Positions 1 to 6,042 are shown, numbered from the stretch's first letter. The stretch: DNA of 6,579 nt from Actinomycetes bacterium (GCA_023425905.1 JAFABT010000190.1:1-6579); one strand, 5' to 3'. Notes: a model not told the origin generated them from the sequence alone. Made by a program: numbers and translations.

Positions 1-17
1 GGACGTCACCCCTCCGT

Positions 18-54
18 CGTCGTCGACCTGTCGGCGTCAGAGCGTCGTCGACCT
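18..54. repeat. 12-bp direct repeat just downstream of hppA
   Basis: The 12-mer CGTCGTCGACCT occurs at 18-29 and again at 43-54, a 25-bp period; the second copy touches the hppA stop codon. Each copy contains the palindrome GTCGAC. The 53 bases beyond the hppA stop contain no gene and no clear stem-loop terminator. The repeat may simply reflect the frequent GTC/GAC trinucleotides of such a GC-rich genome. Confidence 0.3.
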
Positions 55-2348
55 CACTGGACGAGCTCGACCTCGCGCTCGAGCGCGCCCTCCTGATCGA
101 CCTTGGCCGCGCGCAGGCGGGAGGCGATGACGGCGCCGAAGGCGATGAGCGCCGCGACCGTCGCGATCGTGAGCCGCACCGCATGGTTCGCACCGTCGCC
201 GACGCTCACCGCGACGATCGCCGGGGCGATGAGCAGCGCGACGAGGTTCATCACCTTGATGAGCGGGTTGATCGCCGGGCCCGCGGTGTCCTTGAACGGG
301 TCGCCTACGGTGTCGCCGATGACGACGGCCTCGTGCGCCGGAGAGTTCTTCCCGCCGTAGCGGCCGTCCTCGATGATCTTCTTCGCGTTGTCCCACGTGC
401 CGCCGGAGTTCGCGAGGAACACGGCCATGAGCACACCCGTCGCGATCGCGCCGGCGAGGAAGCCCGCGAGCGGCCCGACACCCAGACCGAACCCGACCGC
501 GATCGGCGCGAAGGCGGCGAGCAGGCCCGGGGTCGCGAGCTCGCGCAGCGAGTCGCGCGTGCAGATGTCGACGACGCGACCGTACTCGGGCCGGGTCTCG
601 CCCGTCATGATCCCCGGGTGGTCGCGGAACTGGCGGCGTACCTCGAAGACGATCGCGCCCGCCGCCCGGGTGACCGCGTCGATCGCGAGACCCGAGAACA
701 GGAAGACGGTCGCCCCGCCGAGGATGACGCCGACGAGGGTGACCGGCGAGATGATCGAGTACGAGGTCATCGCGACGGCGAGGTCGCCGCCGAGCGGGCC
801 CGTGACCTTCCCGACGGCGGTCGCGACCGCGTCGGCGTACGAGCCGAACAGGGCGGTCGCGGCGAGCACGGCGGTCGCGATCGCGATGCCCTTCGTCACG
901 GCCTTCGTCGTGTTGCCCGCGGCGTCGAGCTCGGTGAGGATCTGCGCCCCCTCCTCCGAGACGTCGCCCGACATCTCCGCGATGCCCTGCGCGTTGTCGC
1001 TCACCGGGCCGAAGGTGTCCATCGCGACGATGACGCCGACCGTCGTGAGAAGGCCGCAGCCCGCGAGGGCGACGAGGAACAGCGCGAGCGGCACCGAGCC
1101 GCCCGCGAGCAGGAACACCCCGCAGATCGCCGCGGCGATGATGCCCGCGGTGTACACGGCGGACTCGAAACCGACACCGATGCCGGACAGGACGACCGTC
1201 GCCGCACCCGTGAGCGAGGTGCGGGCGACGTGAAGCGTCGGCTTGGACGTCGTGCCCGTGAAGTAGCCCGTGACCCAGAGGATGACGCCCGCGAGGACGA
1301 CGCCGATCGCGACCGCGAGGCTCGCGATGATCCGCGGGTCGCCGTCGTGGGTCTCGAGGCCCGCCGTACCGCCGGGCAGCGCGGCGAAGGTGCCGGGCAG
1401 GTAGGCGAACGCAGCTGCCGCCGCGAGGCCGACCCCCGCGAGGGCCGAGATGTAGAAACCGCGGTTGATCGCAGCCAGCCCCGACTCCTCGCCGCGGACC
1501 TTCGTGATCGCGACGCCCAGCACGGCGACGAGCGCACCGACCGCGGTGACGATGAGCGGGAACACGAGACCCTCCTCACCGAACGCCGCCTTCCCGAGGA
1601 TGAGTGCCGCGACGAGCGTGACCGCGTAGGACTCGAAGAGGTCCGCAGCCATGCCCGCGCAGTCGCCGACGTTGTCGCCGACGTTGTCCGCGATCGTCGC
1701 CGCGTTGCGCGGGTCGTCCTCGGGGATGTTCTGCTCGACCTTGCCGACGAGGTCCGCGCCGACGTCCGCGGCCTTCGTGAAGATGCCGCCGCCGACGCGC
1801 ATGAACATCGCGAGCAGCGCCGCCCCGAAGCCGAAGCCCTCGAGGACGGCGGGTGCCTCGCCGCGGTAGAGCAGGACGACGGACGTCGCCCCGAGCAGGC
1901 CGAGCCCCACGACACACATGCCGACGAACCCGCCCGTGCGGAAGGCGATGCGTGCGCCCTCCGCGCGGCCGCCAGGCCGGGTCGCGGCCGAGGCCACGCG
2001 CACGTTCGCGTGGGTCGCGAGCCACATGCCGAGGAATCCGATCGCTGCGGAGAACCCGGCGCCCAGCAGGAAGAACGCCGAGCGGCCGATCTTCACCCCC
2101 GAGTCGCCGGGCAGCAGGAACAGCAGCCCGAACACGAGGACGGCGAACAGCACGAGGGTGCGGAACTGCCGGTTGAGGTAGGCCCGCGCACCCTCTTGGA
2201 CGGCACGGGCGATCTGTTGCATCCCGACGGTTCCCTCATCGGTCGCGAGGACCTGCCTGCGCAGGACCAGTGCGACGAGGAGCGAGGCCACGGCGAGCGC
2301 GGCGATCACCCCCACGATGACCAGGCTCGTCGTCCCAAGCTCGAGCAT
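54..2348 (-). CDS. hppA: K+-independent membrane-bound proton-translocating pyrophosphatase
   Basis: This protein hydrolyses cytoplasmic pyrophosphate and uses the energy to pump protons across the cell membrane. It has 764 residues, a usual family length, with many hydrophobic segments from the N-terminus to about residue 745. Family motifs are all present: the pyrophosphate/Mg-binding DVGADLVGKVE (195-205), the acidic DNVGDNVGD (221-229), and GDTVGDPFKD (678-687). The loop GNTTKAVT (478-485) has Lys482 and Thr485, where K+-dependent relatives have Ala and Gly/Ala; established family knowledge assigns this to the K+-independent H+-pumping class. The ATG at 2348 is chosen because AAGGAGG (2353-2359 on the complement) lies 4 nt upstream and the protein then begins with a hydrophobic helix. 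The frame stays open upstream, but that stretch is Arg/Pro-rich and overlaps the STAS gene, so it is not coding. No damage is visible. Confidence 0.97.
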   Translation of the reverse strand: MLELGTTSLVIVGVIAALAVASLLVALVLRRQVLATDEGTVGMQQIARAVQEGARAYLNRQFRTLVLFAVLVFGLLFLLPGDSGVKIGRSAFFLLGAGFSAAIGFLGMWLATHANVRVASAATRPGGRAEGARIAFRTGGFVGMCVVGLGLLGATSVVLLYRGEAPAVLEGFGFGAALLAMFMRVGGGIFTKAADVGADLVGKVEQNIPEDDPRNAATIADNVGDNVGDCAGMAADLFESYAVTLVAALILGKAAFGEEGLVFPLIVTAVGALVAVLGVAITKVRGEESGLAAINRGFYISALAGVGLAAAAAFAYLPGTFAALPGGTAGLETHDGDPRIIASLAVAIGVVLAGVILWVTGYFTGTTSKPTLHVARTSLTGAATVVLSGIGVGFESAVYTAGIIAAAICGVFLLAGGSVPLALFLVALAGCGLLTTVGVIVAMDTFGPVSDNAQGIAEMSGDVSEEGAQILTELDAAGNTTKAVTKGIAIATAVLAATALFGSYADAVATAVGKVTGPLGGDLAVAMTSYSIISPVTLVGVILGGATVFLFSGLAIDAVTRAAGAIVFEVRRQFRDHPGIMTGETRPEYGRVVDICTRDSLRELATPGLLAAFAPIAVGFGLGVGPLAGFLAGAIATGVLMAVFLANSGGTWDNAKKIIEDGRYGGKNSPAHEAVVIGDTVGDPFKDTAGPAINPLIKVMNLVALLIAPAIVAVSVGDGANHAVRLTIATVAALIAFGAVIASRLRAAKVDQEGALEREVELVQ

Positions 2349-2506
2349 TCGTCCTCCTTGACGAGTGCACCGGCGTCGCCGCCGGCAGTGCGTGTGCGCC
2401 CCCATGGCGCAGTCCCCTGACTCCCGGGAGGCGTCGTTGCGGCCCGGGTGTCGGGAGTCTACGCGGATGGGCGCTTTGTGCGGGTCGAGGAGGGTCGCGT
2501 CGCGGC
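2349..2506 (-). promoter_or_regulatory. hppA 5' leader with two inverted repeats
   Basis: This 158-nt gap separates the STAS stop from the hppA start. On the hppA-sense strand, a hairpin at 2391-2367 has a 6-bp stem CCGGCG/CGCCGG closed by a GCGA (GNRA-type) tetraloop, extended by GCA/TGC across a 3-nt bulge. It ends 7 nt before the ribosome site. Further upstream, GACTCCCG (2419-2426) and CGGGAGTC (2452-2459) form perfect 8-bp arms with a 25-nt loop. The first arm also overlaps the perfect palindrome CTCCCGGGAG (2421-2430), so alternative pairings are possible. TAGACT (complement of 2456-2461) fits a -10 hexamer, but I see no convincing -35. The region may hold an hppA promoter or operator, a STAS terminator, or both. 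It matches no riboswitch class I recognise. Confidence 0.35.
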
Positions 2507-2866
2507 TCAGCGGGGGCCGACGTGCTGGTCGAGCGCCTCGTCCTGGGTGCTCACGAGGGTGAGCACCCCGTCGAGGCCCGTGATCCGCAGCACCTTGAGG
2601 AGGTTCTCCTGCCCGACGACGACGACGAGCCTGCCCCCGAGCACGCGCAGGCGCTTGTGCGTGCCGACGAGGATGCCGAGCCCGGTCGAGTCCATGAACG
2701 TGACACCGCCCAGGTCGATGACGAGGTCGGTGCGGCCTGCGTCGATCTGTGTCGCGATGCAGTCGCGGAGCACGGGTGCGGCGAGGATGTCGATCTCTCC
2801 GCCCACCTCGACCACGGTGCGGGGACCGACGTGGCGGTGCTCCACAGTCACGTCCATGGCGCCCAT
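2507..2866 (-). CDS. STAS-domain protein, anti-sigma factor antagonist family
   Basis: This 119-residue protein is essentially one STAS domain of the SpoIIAA/RsbV type. Such proteins bind an anti-sigma kinase when unphosphorylated and are inactivated by phosphorylation of a conserved serine. The hallmark is visible: DLGGVTFMDSTGLG at residues 51-64, with Ser60 the expected phosphosite, preceded by GEIDILAAPVLRD (23-35). Two in-frame ATGs compete: 2866 (MGAMDVT...) and 2857 (MDVT..., 116 residues). Neither has a clear Shine-Dalgarno sequence, so the start is uncertain and leaderless translation is possible. The upstream in-frame extension is Arg-rich and not credible. No RsbW-like kinase or PP2C phosphatase lies in the window, so its partner is elsewhere. 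It is divergent from the ECF sigma gene and same-strand with hppA, 158 nt upstream of it. Family is certain; the target is unknown. Confidence 0.9.
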   Translation of the reverse strand: MGAMDVTVEHRHVGPRTVVEVGGEIDILAAPVLRDCIATQIDAGRTDLVIDLGGVTFMDSTGLGILVGTHKRLRVLGGRLVVVVGQENLLKVLRITGLDGVLTLVSTQDEALDQHVGPR

Positions 2867-2932
2867 TGAACCAGCCGTACGCGCGCGGGTGCACGGGTGT
2901 CGGCGTCGGCGTGCGATCCGTCGGCGGCGCCG

Positions 2933-2962
2933 CACAACGTTCTGCGCACGCCGGTCGTTGTG
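2933..2962. promoter_or_regulatory. Spaced dyad in the STAS/sigma divergent intergenic region
   Basis: CACAACG (2933-2939) and its exact reverse complement CGTTGTG (2956-2962) are separated by 16 bp, so half-site centres lie 23 bp apart, about two helical turns. It sits 45-74 bp before the sigma start and 67-96 bp before the STAS start, a natural place for an operator serving both genes. The left arm overlaps the palindrome AACGTT (2936-2941). No confident sigma-70 or ECF-type (GGAAC/GTC) promoter was identified in the 140-nt gap. The protein that would bind is unknown, and a 7-bp dyad could arise by chance. Confidence 0.3.
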
Positions 2963-3006
2963 AGGTGTGACAGTGGTGATCTGCGACGCGTGAAGGAGGT
3001 GGCACC

Positions 3007-3564
3007 GTGAGGGACCTGGACACGGTCGTCGCCGTCCTCGCCCGCGAGCGGGGGCCTGCGCTCGTCGGCTACGCATACCTGCTCACGGGTGAGCTCCGGG
3101 AGGCCGAGGACCTCGTCCAGGAGGCGTTCATCCGCACGCTCGCCAAGTCTCGGGGTGGCACCGACCTGTGGGCCGCGGAGCAGTACGTGCGCAAGGCGGT
3201 GCTCACGCTCTATCTCGACGGCTACCGACGCTCGAGGAGGTGGCGGGCCGTCCGGCACCTCGTCGCGGAGATCGACGACCACCGCTCCCCTGTTGCGTCG
3301 AGCGTCGCCCGGATCGACGTGCGCGACGCGCTCGAGGGGCTGCCGCGGCGGCAGCGGGCCTGCGTGATCCTGCGGTTCTACGACGACCTCACGGTCCCGG
3401 AGATCGCGCGTCGGCTCGGTGTGAGCGACGGCGCGGTCAAGCGCTACCTCAGCGACGGCCTCGGCAAGCTGCGCTCCGTGCTCGGCCCGGACGCGCTCGG
3501 CCGTGCCGACGCCGCCATCCATGACGACGAGCTCGTCGTCCACACGAAGGGACGGACGCGATGA
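3007..3564 (+). CDS. ECF RNA polymerase sigma factor, SigE-like family
   Basis: This 185-residue protein is a group 4 (extracytoplasmic function) sigma factor that directs RNA polymerase to a small regulon. Region 2 covers about residues 12-80 and includes the signature YLLTGELREAEDLVQEAF (24-41) and the Arg-rich segment GYRRSRRWR (72-80). Region 4 covers about 105-158, with LPRRQRACVILRFYDDLTV followed by a helix-turn-helix (EIARRLGVSDGAVKRYLSDGLGKL). It resembles the actinobacterial SigE-family ECFs recognised by YLLTG and AEDLVQEA. The GTG start at 3007 is set by GAAGGAGGT (2992-3000), 6 nt upstream. Its stop overlaps the next gene by 4 nt (ATGA), indicating translational coupling with the membrane protein that probably controls it. 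The roughly 25-residue tail after region 4 is not a SnoaL-type domain. The regulon cannot be read from this window. Confidence 0.93.
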   Translation: MRDLDTVVAVLARERGPALVGYAYLLTGELREAEDLVQEAFIRTLAKSRGGTDLWAAEQYVRKAVLTLYLDGYRRSRRWRAVRHLVAEIDDHRSPVASSVARIDVRDALEGLPRRQRACVILRFYDDLTVPEIARRLGVSDGAVKRYLSDGLGKLRSVLGPDALGRADAAIHDDELVVHTKGRTR

Positions 3565-4346
3565 ACGACATCTCGGCGCTCCTCGGTGGTCTTGCCGACG
3601 ACGCAGGACGCGCGTCGGAGCCCGTCGACGTCGCGCACGTCCTCGTGCAGGGCCGACGCCGTCGCAGGACCAGGCAGATCGGCACCGGGCTCATCGCGGT
3701 CGCCGCATCGGCCGCGCTCGTCTCCGGGGCGCTCGCTGCGCCCGGGTTGATCGGGCGGGCACCCGACCGCTTCGCACCAGCCGCGCCCGCCACGTCCGCA
3801 TCGCCGGGCTCGAGCCCGACGGGGCAGATCAGCGTGGCCGAGCCTGAGCAGCTTCCTGCGTGCGGCTCGGTTCCCATCGCCACGAGTCTGGGTCAGGTCG
3901 ACCAGATCAATGCCGCGCTCACTGTCGACGTCACGTACCGCTGGGGACCGAGTGCGCCGACCCCCGGTGATGTGCGGATCGGTGAGGGTGGCCGCGATGA
4001 GGACGGGCTTGAGGTGAGGGTCACCCCGGAGCTCTTGGTCGACCTCGACCAGGTGAAGCTCGAGGTGCGCGAGGTCGTGATCGCGCGGGATGGCGTGGTG
4101 GTCGCACGGACGACTCCGTCGGCGATCGTCGGCATCGCGCAGCCCGGGAGCGAGGCGGGACCCGTGTCGACGGTCGTCCACCCTGCGGCGTGCGACAAGT
4201 ACGACGGCTGGACCGAGTCCGGCGGCACGTACGGGGTGTGGACGATCCTCGGGGTCGACGCGGTGGTCGAGGGGGGCAGGGAGTACTCCGCGACGCACGT
4301 GATCGGGCCAGAGCCGATCGCGGTCGGCGGGATGCTGCGGCGGTAG
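3561..4346 (+). CDS. Single-pass membrane protein coupled to the ECF sigma factor; putative anti-sigma factor
   Basis: The gene starts inside the sigma stop (ATGA overlap), so the two are almost certainly made together. Of 261 residues, about 1-38 would be cytoplasmic, including a basic stretch GRRRRRTRQ (31-39) that fits positive-inside orientation. One transmembrane helix spans about 40-62. A Pro/Ala/Ser/Thr-rich linker (67-90) leads to an outside domain to residue 261. Cys101 and Cys211, the only cysteines, are both in the outside domain and could form a disulfide. By position and topology it is a candidate membrane anti-sigma factor or sensor. However, the short N-terminal region lacks the HxxxCxxC zinc anti-sigma motif, and the outside domain matches no family I recognise. 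It could instead be a secreted or anchored protein that is merely co-expressed. Function is inferred from context only. Confidence 0.85.
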   Translation: MNDISALLGGLADDAGRASEPVDVAHVLVQGRRRRRTRQIGTGLIAVAASAALVSGALAAPGLIGRAPDRFAPAAPATSASPGSSPTGQISVAEPEQLPACGSVPIATSLGQVDQINAALTVDVTYRWGPSAPTPGDVRIGEGGRDEDGLEVRVTPELLVDLDQVKLEVREVVIARDGVVVARTTPSAIVGIAQPGSEAGPVSTVVHPAACDKYDGWTESGGTYGVWTILGVDAVVEGGREYSATHVIGPEPIAVGGMLRR

Positions 4347-4388
4347 CGGCCGGGGCGATGCTGCTCAGGTGGCTCGTCGCGGCGTGCT

Positions 4389-4418
4389 GCGCCCGGACGC
4401 ATGTGGACCCCCGGGCGC
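4389..4418 (+). terminator. GC-rich hairpin, probable terminator of the sigma operon
   Basis: GCGCCCGG (4389-4396) and CCGGGCGC (4411-4418) form a perfect 8-bp GC-only stem with a 14-nt loop, starting 42 nt after the stop of the membrane protein gene and before the HNH gene promoter region. There is no U-tract, as is common for actinobacterial terminators, so only its position and stem strength support the call. Confidence 0.45.
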
Positions 4419-4421
4419 CGA

Positions 4422-4439
4422 ATAGTGAGATGGGACTAT
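4422..4439. promoter_or_regulatory. Short inverted repeat upstream of the SOS box
   Basis: ATAGT (4422-4426) and ACTAT (4435-4439) form a 5-bp dyad around an 8-nt spacer, directly before the putative HNH gene promoter. It is an AT-richer island in a very GC-rich sequence. It could be an upstream promoter element or an operator; it may also be chance. Confidence 0.2.
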
Positions 4440-4457
4440 CCGCACAACCCTCGTGAT

Positions 4458-4473
4458 TCGTACACTTGTTCGA
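4458..4473 (+). promoter_or_regulatory. LexA (SOS) box controlling the DUF222/HNH gene
   Basis: TCGTAC-ACTT-GTTCGA matches the actinobacterial/mycobacterial LexA operator TCGAAC-N4-GTTCGA at 11 of 12 defined positions; the only mismatch is T for A at the fourth base. The right half also sits in the palindrome GTTCGAAC (4468-4475). A plausible -10 hexamer, TACACT (4461-4466), lies inside the box, so bound LexA would block the polymerase; no good -35 is visible. The box ends 16 nt before the ATG. Several M. tuberculosis 13E12-family (DUF222/HNH) genes are known to have SOS boxes, which supports a real site. Confidence 0.7.
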
Positions 4474-4475
4474 AC

Positions 4476-4483
4476 GAGGGGGT
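4476..4483 (+). promoter_or_regulatory. Ribosome binding site that fixes the HNH gene start
   Basis: GAGGGGGT lies 6 nt before the ATG at 4490. An in-frame TTG at 4466 would add 8 residues, but it lies inside the LexA box and the likely -10 element and has no ribosome site. The ATG at 4490 is therefore preferred. Confidence 0.6.
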
Positions 4484-4489
4484 GTGCGG

Positions 4490-5923
4490 ATGGGTGCGGG
4501 TGCGGCGATGACGGTGCGCGACGTGACGGCTGTTTCTGGGCGGTTCCCGGTCGGTCGGGTGCCGACGGAGCGGGTGCCGGTGGATCGGGTGCCGGTTGAT
4601 CGGGTGCCGGTTGATCGCGTCGAGGCGGAGCGTGTGATCGCCGAGGTGATGGCGGTCGTGGAGTCGCTCACGCGGGTCGCGAACGCGGTCGCTGCCCAGC
4701 AGCTGGCCGCGATCGGGCTCCTTGGCGCGCTCACCGCGGCTGCGCCACACGTAATGGTCCCCATGGCCACCGGCGAGCCGGTCACGGATCAGGTCCTCGA
4801 CTACGCCCAGCGGGCGCTCACCGCTGATCTCGCCGGGGTCACGGGCGTCGCGGCAGGGACAGCGGCCGGGACCCTCCACCTTGCGCAGGATCTCACCGGC
4901 CGCCTGCCGGAGCTGCTCGAGGCGATGTTCGACGGGCGCCTCGGGCCCCGTCATGCCGCGCAGGTGGTCCGCCACGCCCACGACCTGCCCGAGGCCGCGC
5001 TGGCCGAGCTGCAGTCCGGCGTCCTCGCAGCCCTCGAGGCCAACCCCACCCCGGCCGCCCTGGGCCGGGTCGCCCGCCGTATCCGCGAACGCGTCCACCC
5101 CGAACCCCTCGCTGCACGTCACCGCCGCGCGAGCCTCGAGCGCCACGTCACCCTCGAACCCGCCGCGGACGGCATGGCCTGGCTCACCGCATTCCTGCCC
5201 GCGGTCCAGGCCTGCGCGATCTACGACACGCTCACCACCACCGCCGAACGCCTCACCGACCTGCCCGACGACGAACCGCGCGAGCTGCGCACGCTCGCCC
5301 AGCGCCGCGCAGACGTGCTCACCTCACTCCTGCTCGACCCCACCGACGTGCCCCCGGACGGTCCTCAGAGCCCCGCCTGGACCGTCCCCGCGGGCCTGCG
5401 GGGCATCCGGCCCGTCGTCGCCGTCACCGTCCCGGTCCTGACCCTTCTCGGACACAGCGACGAGCCCGGCCACCTCGACGGCTACGGCCCCATCGACCCC
5501 GACACCGCCCGCGAGCTCGCCGCCCACGCACCCTCGTTCATCCGCCTGCTCACCCACCCCGAGACCGGCGCCACCCTGTCCGTCGGGCGCACCCGCTACA
5601 CCGTCCCCGCCGACCTCCGCACCGCCCTGCGCCTACGTGACGAGACCTGCCGCTACCCCGGCTGCCCCCGCACCGCCCACCGCTGCGACCTCGACCACAC
5701 GATCGCCTACCGCGAGAACGGCAGCGTCGGGCACACCTCCGCCGACAACCTCACCCACCTCTGCCGCACCCACCACCGCCTCAAACACACCACCCGCTGG
5801 ACCACCACCCAGCACCCCGACGGCACACTCCAATGGACCTCCCCCACCGGACGCACCCGCACCACCCGGCCTGCCGCCGCGCTGACCGGCAGTCATGCAC
5901 CACCTGGCCCGCCACCGCGCTGA
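4490..5923 (+). CDS. DUF222 / HNH endonuclease protein (13E12 repeat family)
   Basis: This 477-residue protein has the standard layout of the large actinobacterial DUF222-HNH family. Residues about 18-52 are a run of RVPVD-type pentapeptides. A long helical DUF222 region follows (about 53-310), including DGRLGPRHAAQVV (148-160). The C-terminal HNH nuclease lies at about 379-435: Cys387 and Cys392 (CRYPGC), Asp402-His403 in CDLDHT, Asn420, Cys425 and His428/His429 (LCRTHHRLKH). The two cysteine pairs likely bind structural zinc, and the DH...N...H set is the metal-dependent catalytic core, which looks intact. The tail is Thr/Pro-rich. The physiological role of the family is unsettled; homologues are multicopy and some respond to DNA damage. 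The gene stands alone, with its own SOS-box promoter, after a terminator-like hairpin. Base use changes along it, from G-rich at the 5' end to C-rich at the 3' end. Confidence 0.93.
   Translation: MGAGAAMTVRDVTAVSGRFPVGRVPTERVPVDRVPVDRVPVDRVEAERVIAEVMAVVESLTRVANAVAAQQLAAIGLLGALTAAAPHVMVPMATGEPVTDQVLDYAQRALTADLAGVTGVAAGTAAGTLHLAQDLTGRLPELLEAMFDGRLGPRHAAQVVRHAHDLPEAALAELQSGVLAALEANPTPAALGRVARRIRERVHPEPLAARHRRASLERHVTLEPAADGMAWLTAFLPAVQACAIYDTLTTTAERLTDLPDDEPRELRTLAQRRADVLTSLLLDPTDVPPDGPQSPAWTVPAGLRGIRPVVAVTVPVLTLLGHSDEPGHLDGYGPIDPDTARELAAHAPSFIRLLTHPETGATLSVGRTRYTVPADLRTALRLRDETCRYPGCPRTAHRCDLDHTIAYRENGSVGHTSADNLTHLCRTHHRLKHTTRWTTTQHPDGTLQWTSPTGRTRTTRPAAALTGSHAPPGPPPR
4541..4645 (+). repeat. 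15-bp in-frame tandem repeat coding for RVPVD units
   Basis: Seven consecutive 15-bp units encode RFPVG, RVPTE, RVPVD, RVPVD, RVPVD, RVEAE and RVIAE. The two units at 4586-4600 and 4601-4615 are identical (CGGGTGCCGGTTGAT), and the one at 4571-4585 differs by one base. Outer units are more diverged. The period keeps the reading frame, so copy-number change would alter only the length of the N-terminus. Confidence 0.85.
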
Positions 5924-6010
5924 CCAACGGCCATGCACACACGCTTGCCCCTCGGCACCACCTGCAACTGCTGGGGCGTCGCGCCCGCACGCGAGTGGCC
6001 TCACCCTCCC

Positions 6011-6032
6011 CGGCCGCGTGGCAGCGCGGCCG
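6011..6032. terminator. GC hairpin between convergent genes, possible bidirectional terminator
   Basis: CGGCCGCG (6011-6018) and CGCGGCCG (6025-6032) form a perfect 8-bp GC stem with a 6-nt loop (TGGCAG). It arises across the junction of the 16-bp duplication. It lies 88 nt past the HNH stop and 165 nt past the monooxygenase stop, with no U-tract, so terminator activity is only a possibility. Confidence 0.3.
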
Positions 6033-6042
6033 CGTGGCAGCG
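6011..6042. repeat. Exact 16-bp tandem duplication
   Basis: CGGCCGCGTGGCAGCG occurs at 6011-6026 and again, identically, at 6027-6042, followed by a degenerate partial third copy from 6043. Sixteen is not a multiple of three, so gain or loss shifts any reading frame across it. The exact identity suggests a recent event or active slippage. Confidence 0.85.

Noticed and set aside
1665..1690. Tandem-looking repeat of GACGTTGTC in hppA
   Set aside because: It simply encodes the conserved duplicated motif DNVGDNVGD of pyrophosphatases and is not a DNA repeat with its own role.
183..2420. A 745-codon open frame on the plus strand antisense to hppA
   Set aside because: It is Arg/Asp/Glu/Gly-rich low-complexity sequence with no recognisable domain, exactly what the antisense of a high-GC gene gives; hppA on the other strand is unmistakable.
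2349..2506. A c-di-AMP (ydaO-type) riboswitch in the hppA leader
   Set aside because: I could not find its conserved core elements; only generic GC hairpins are present.
2349..3023. N-terminal extension of hppA to 3023 (989 residues)
   Set aside because: The added part is Arg/Pro/His-rich and overlaps the STAS gene; the ATG at 2348 has a strong ribosome site and gives the family length.
2848..4298. Minus-strand open frames opposite the sigma and membrane-protein genes
   Set aside because: They lack domains and look like antisense shadows; the plus-strand genes have clear sigma motifs, coupling and codon use.
4466..4489. TTG start at 4466 for the DUF222/HNH gene
   Set aside because: It lies inside the LexA box and probable -10 element and lacks a ribosome site; the ATG at 4490 has GAGGGGGT 6 nt upstream.
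4490..5923. The DUF222/HNH gene as part of an insertion sequence or homing element
   Set aside because: No terminal inverted repeats, target duplications, transposase or split host gene are visible around it.
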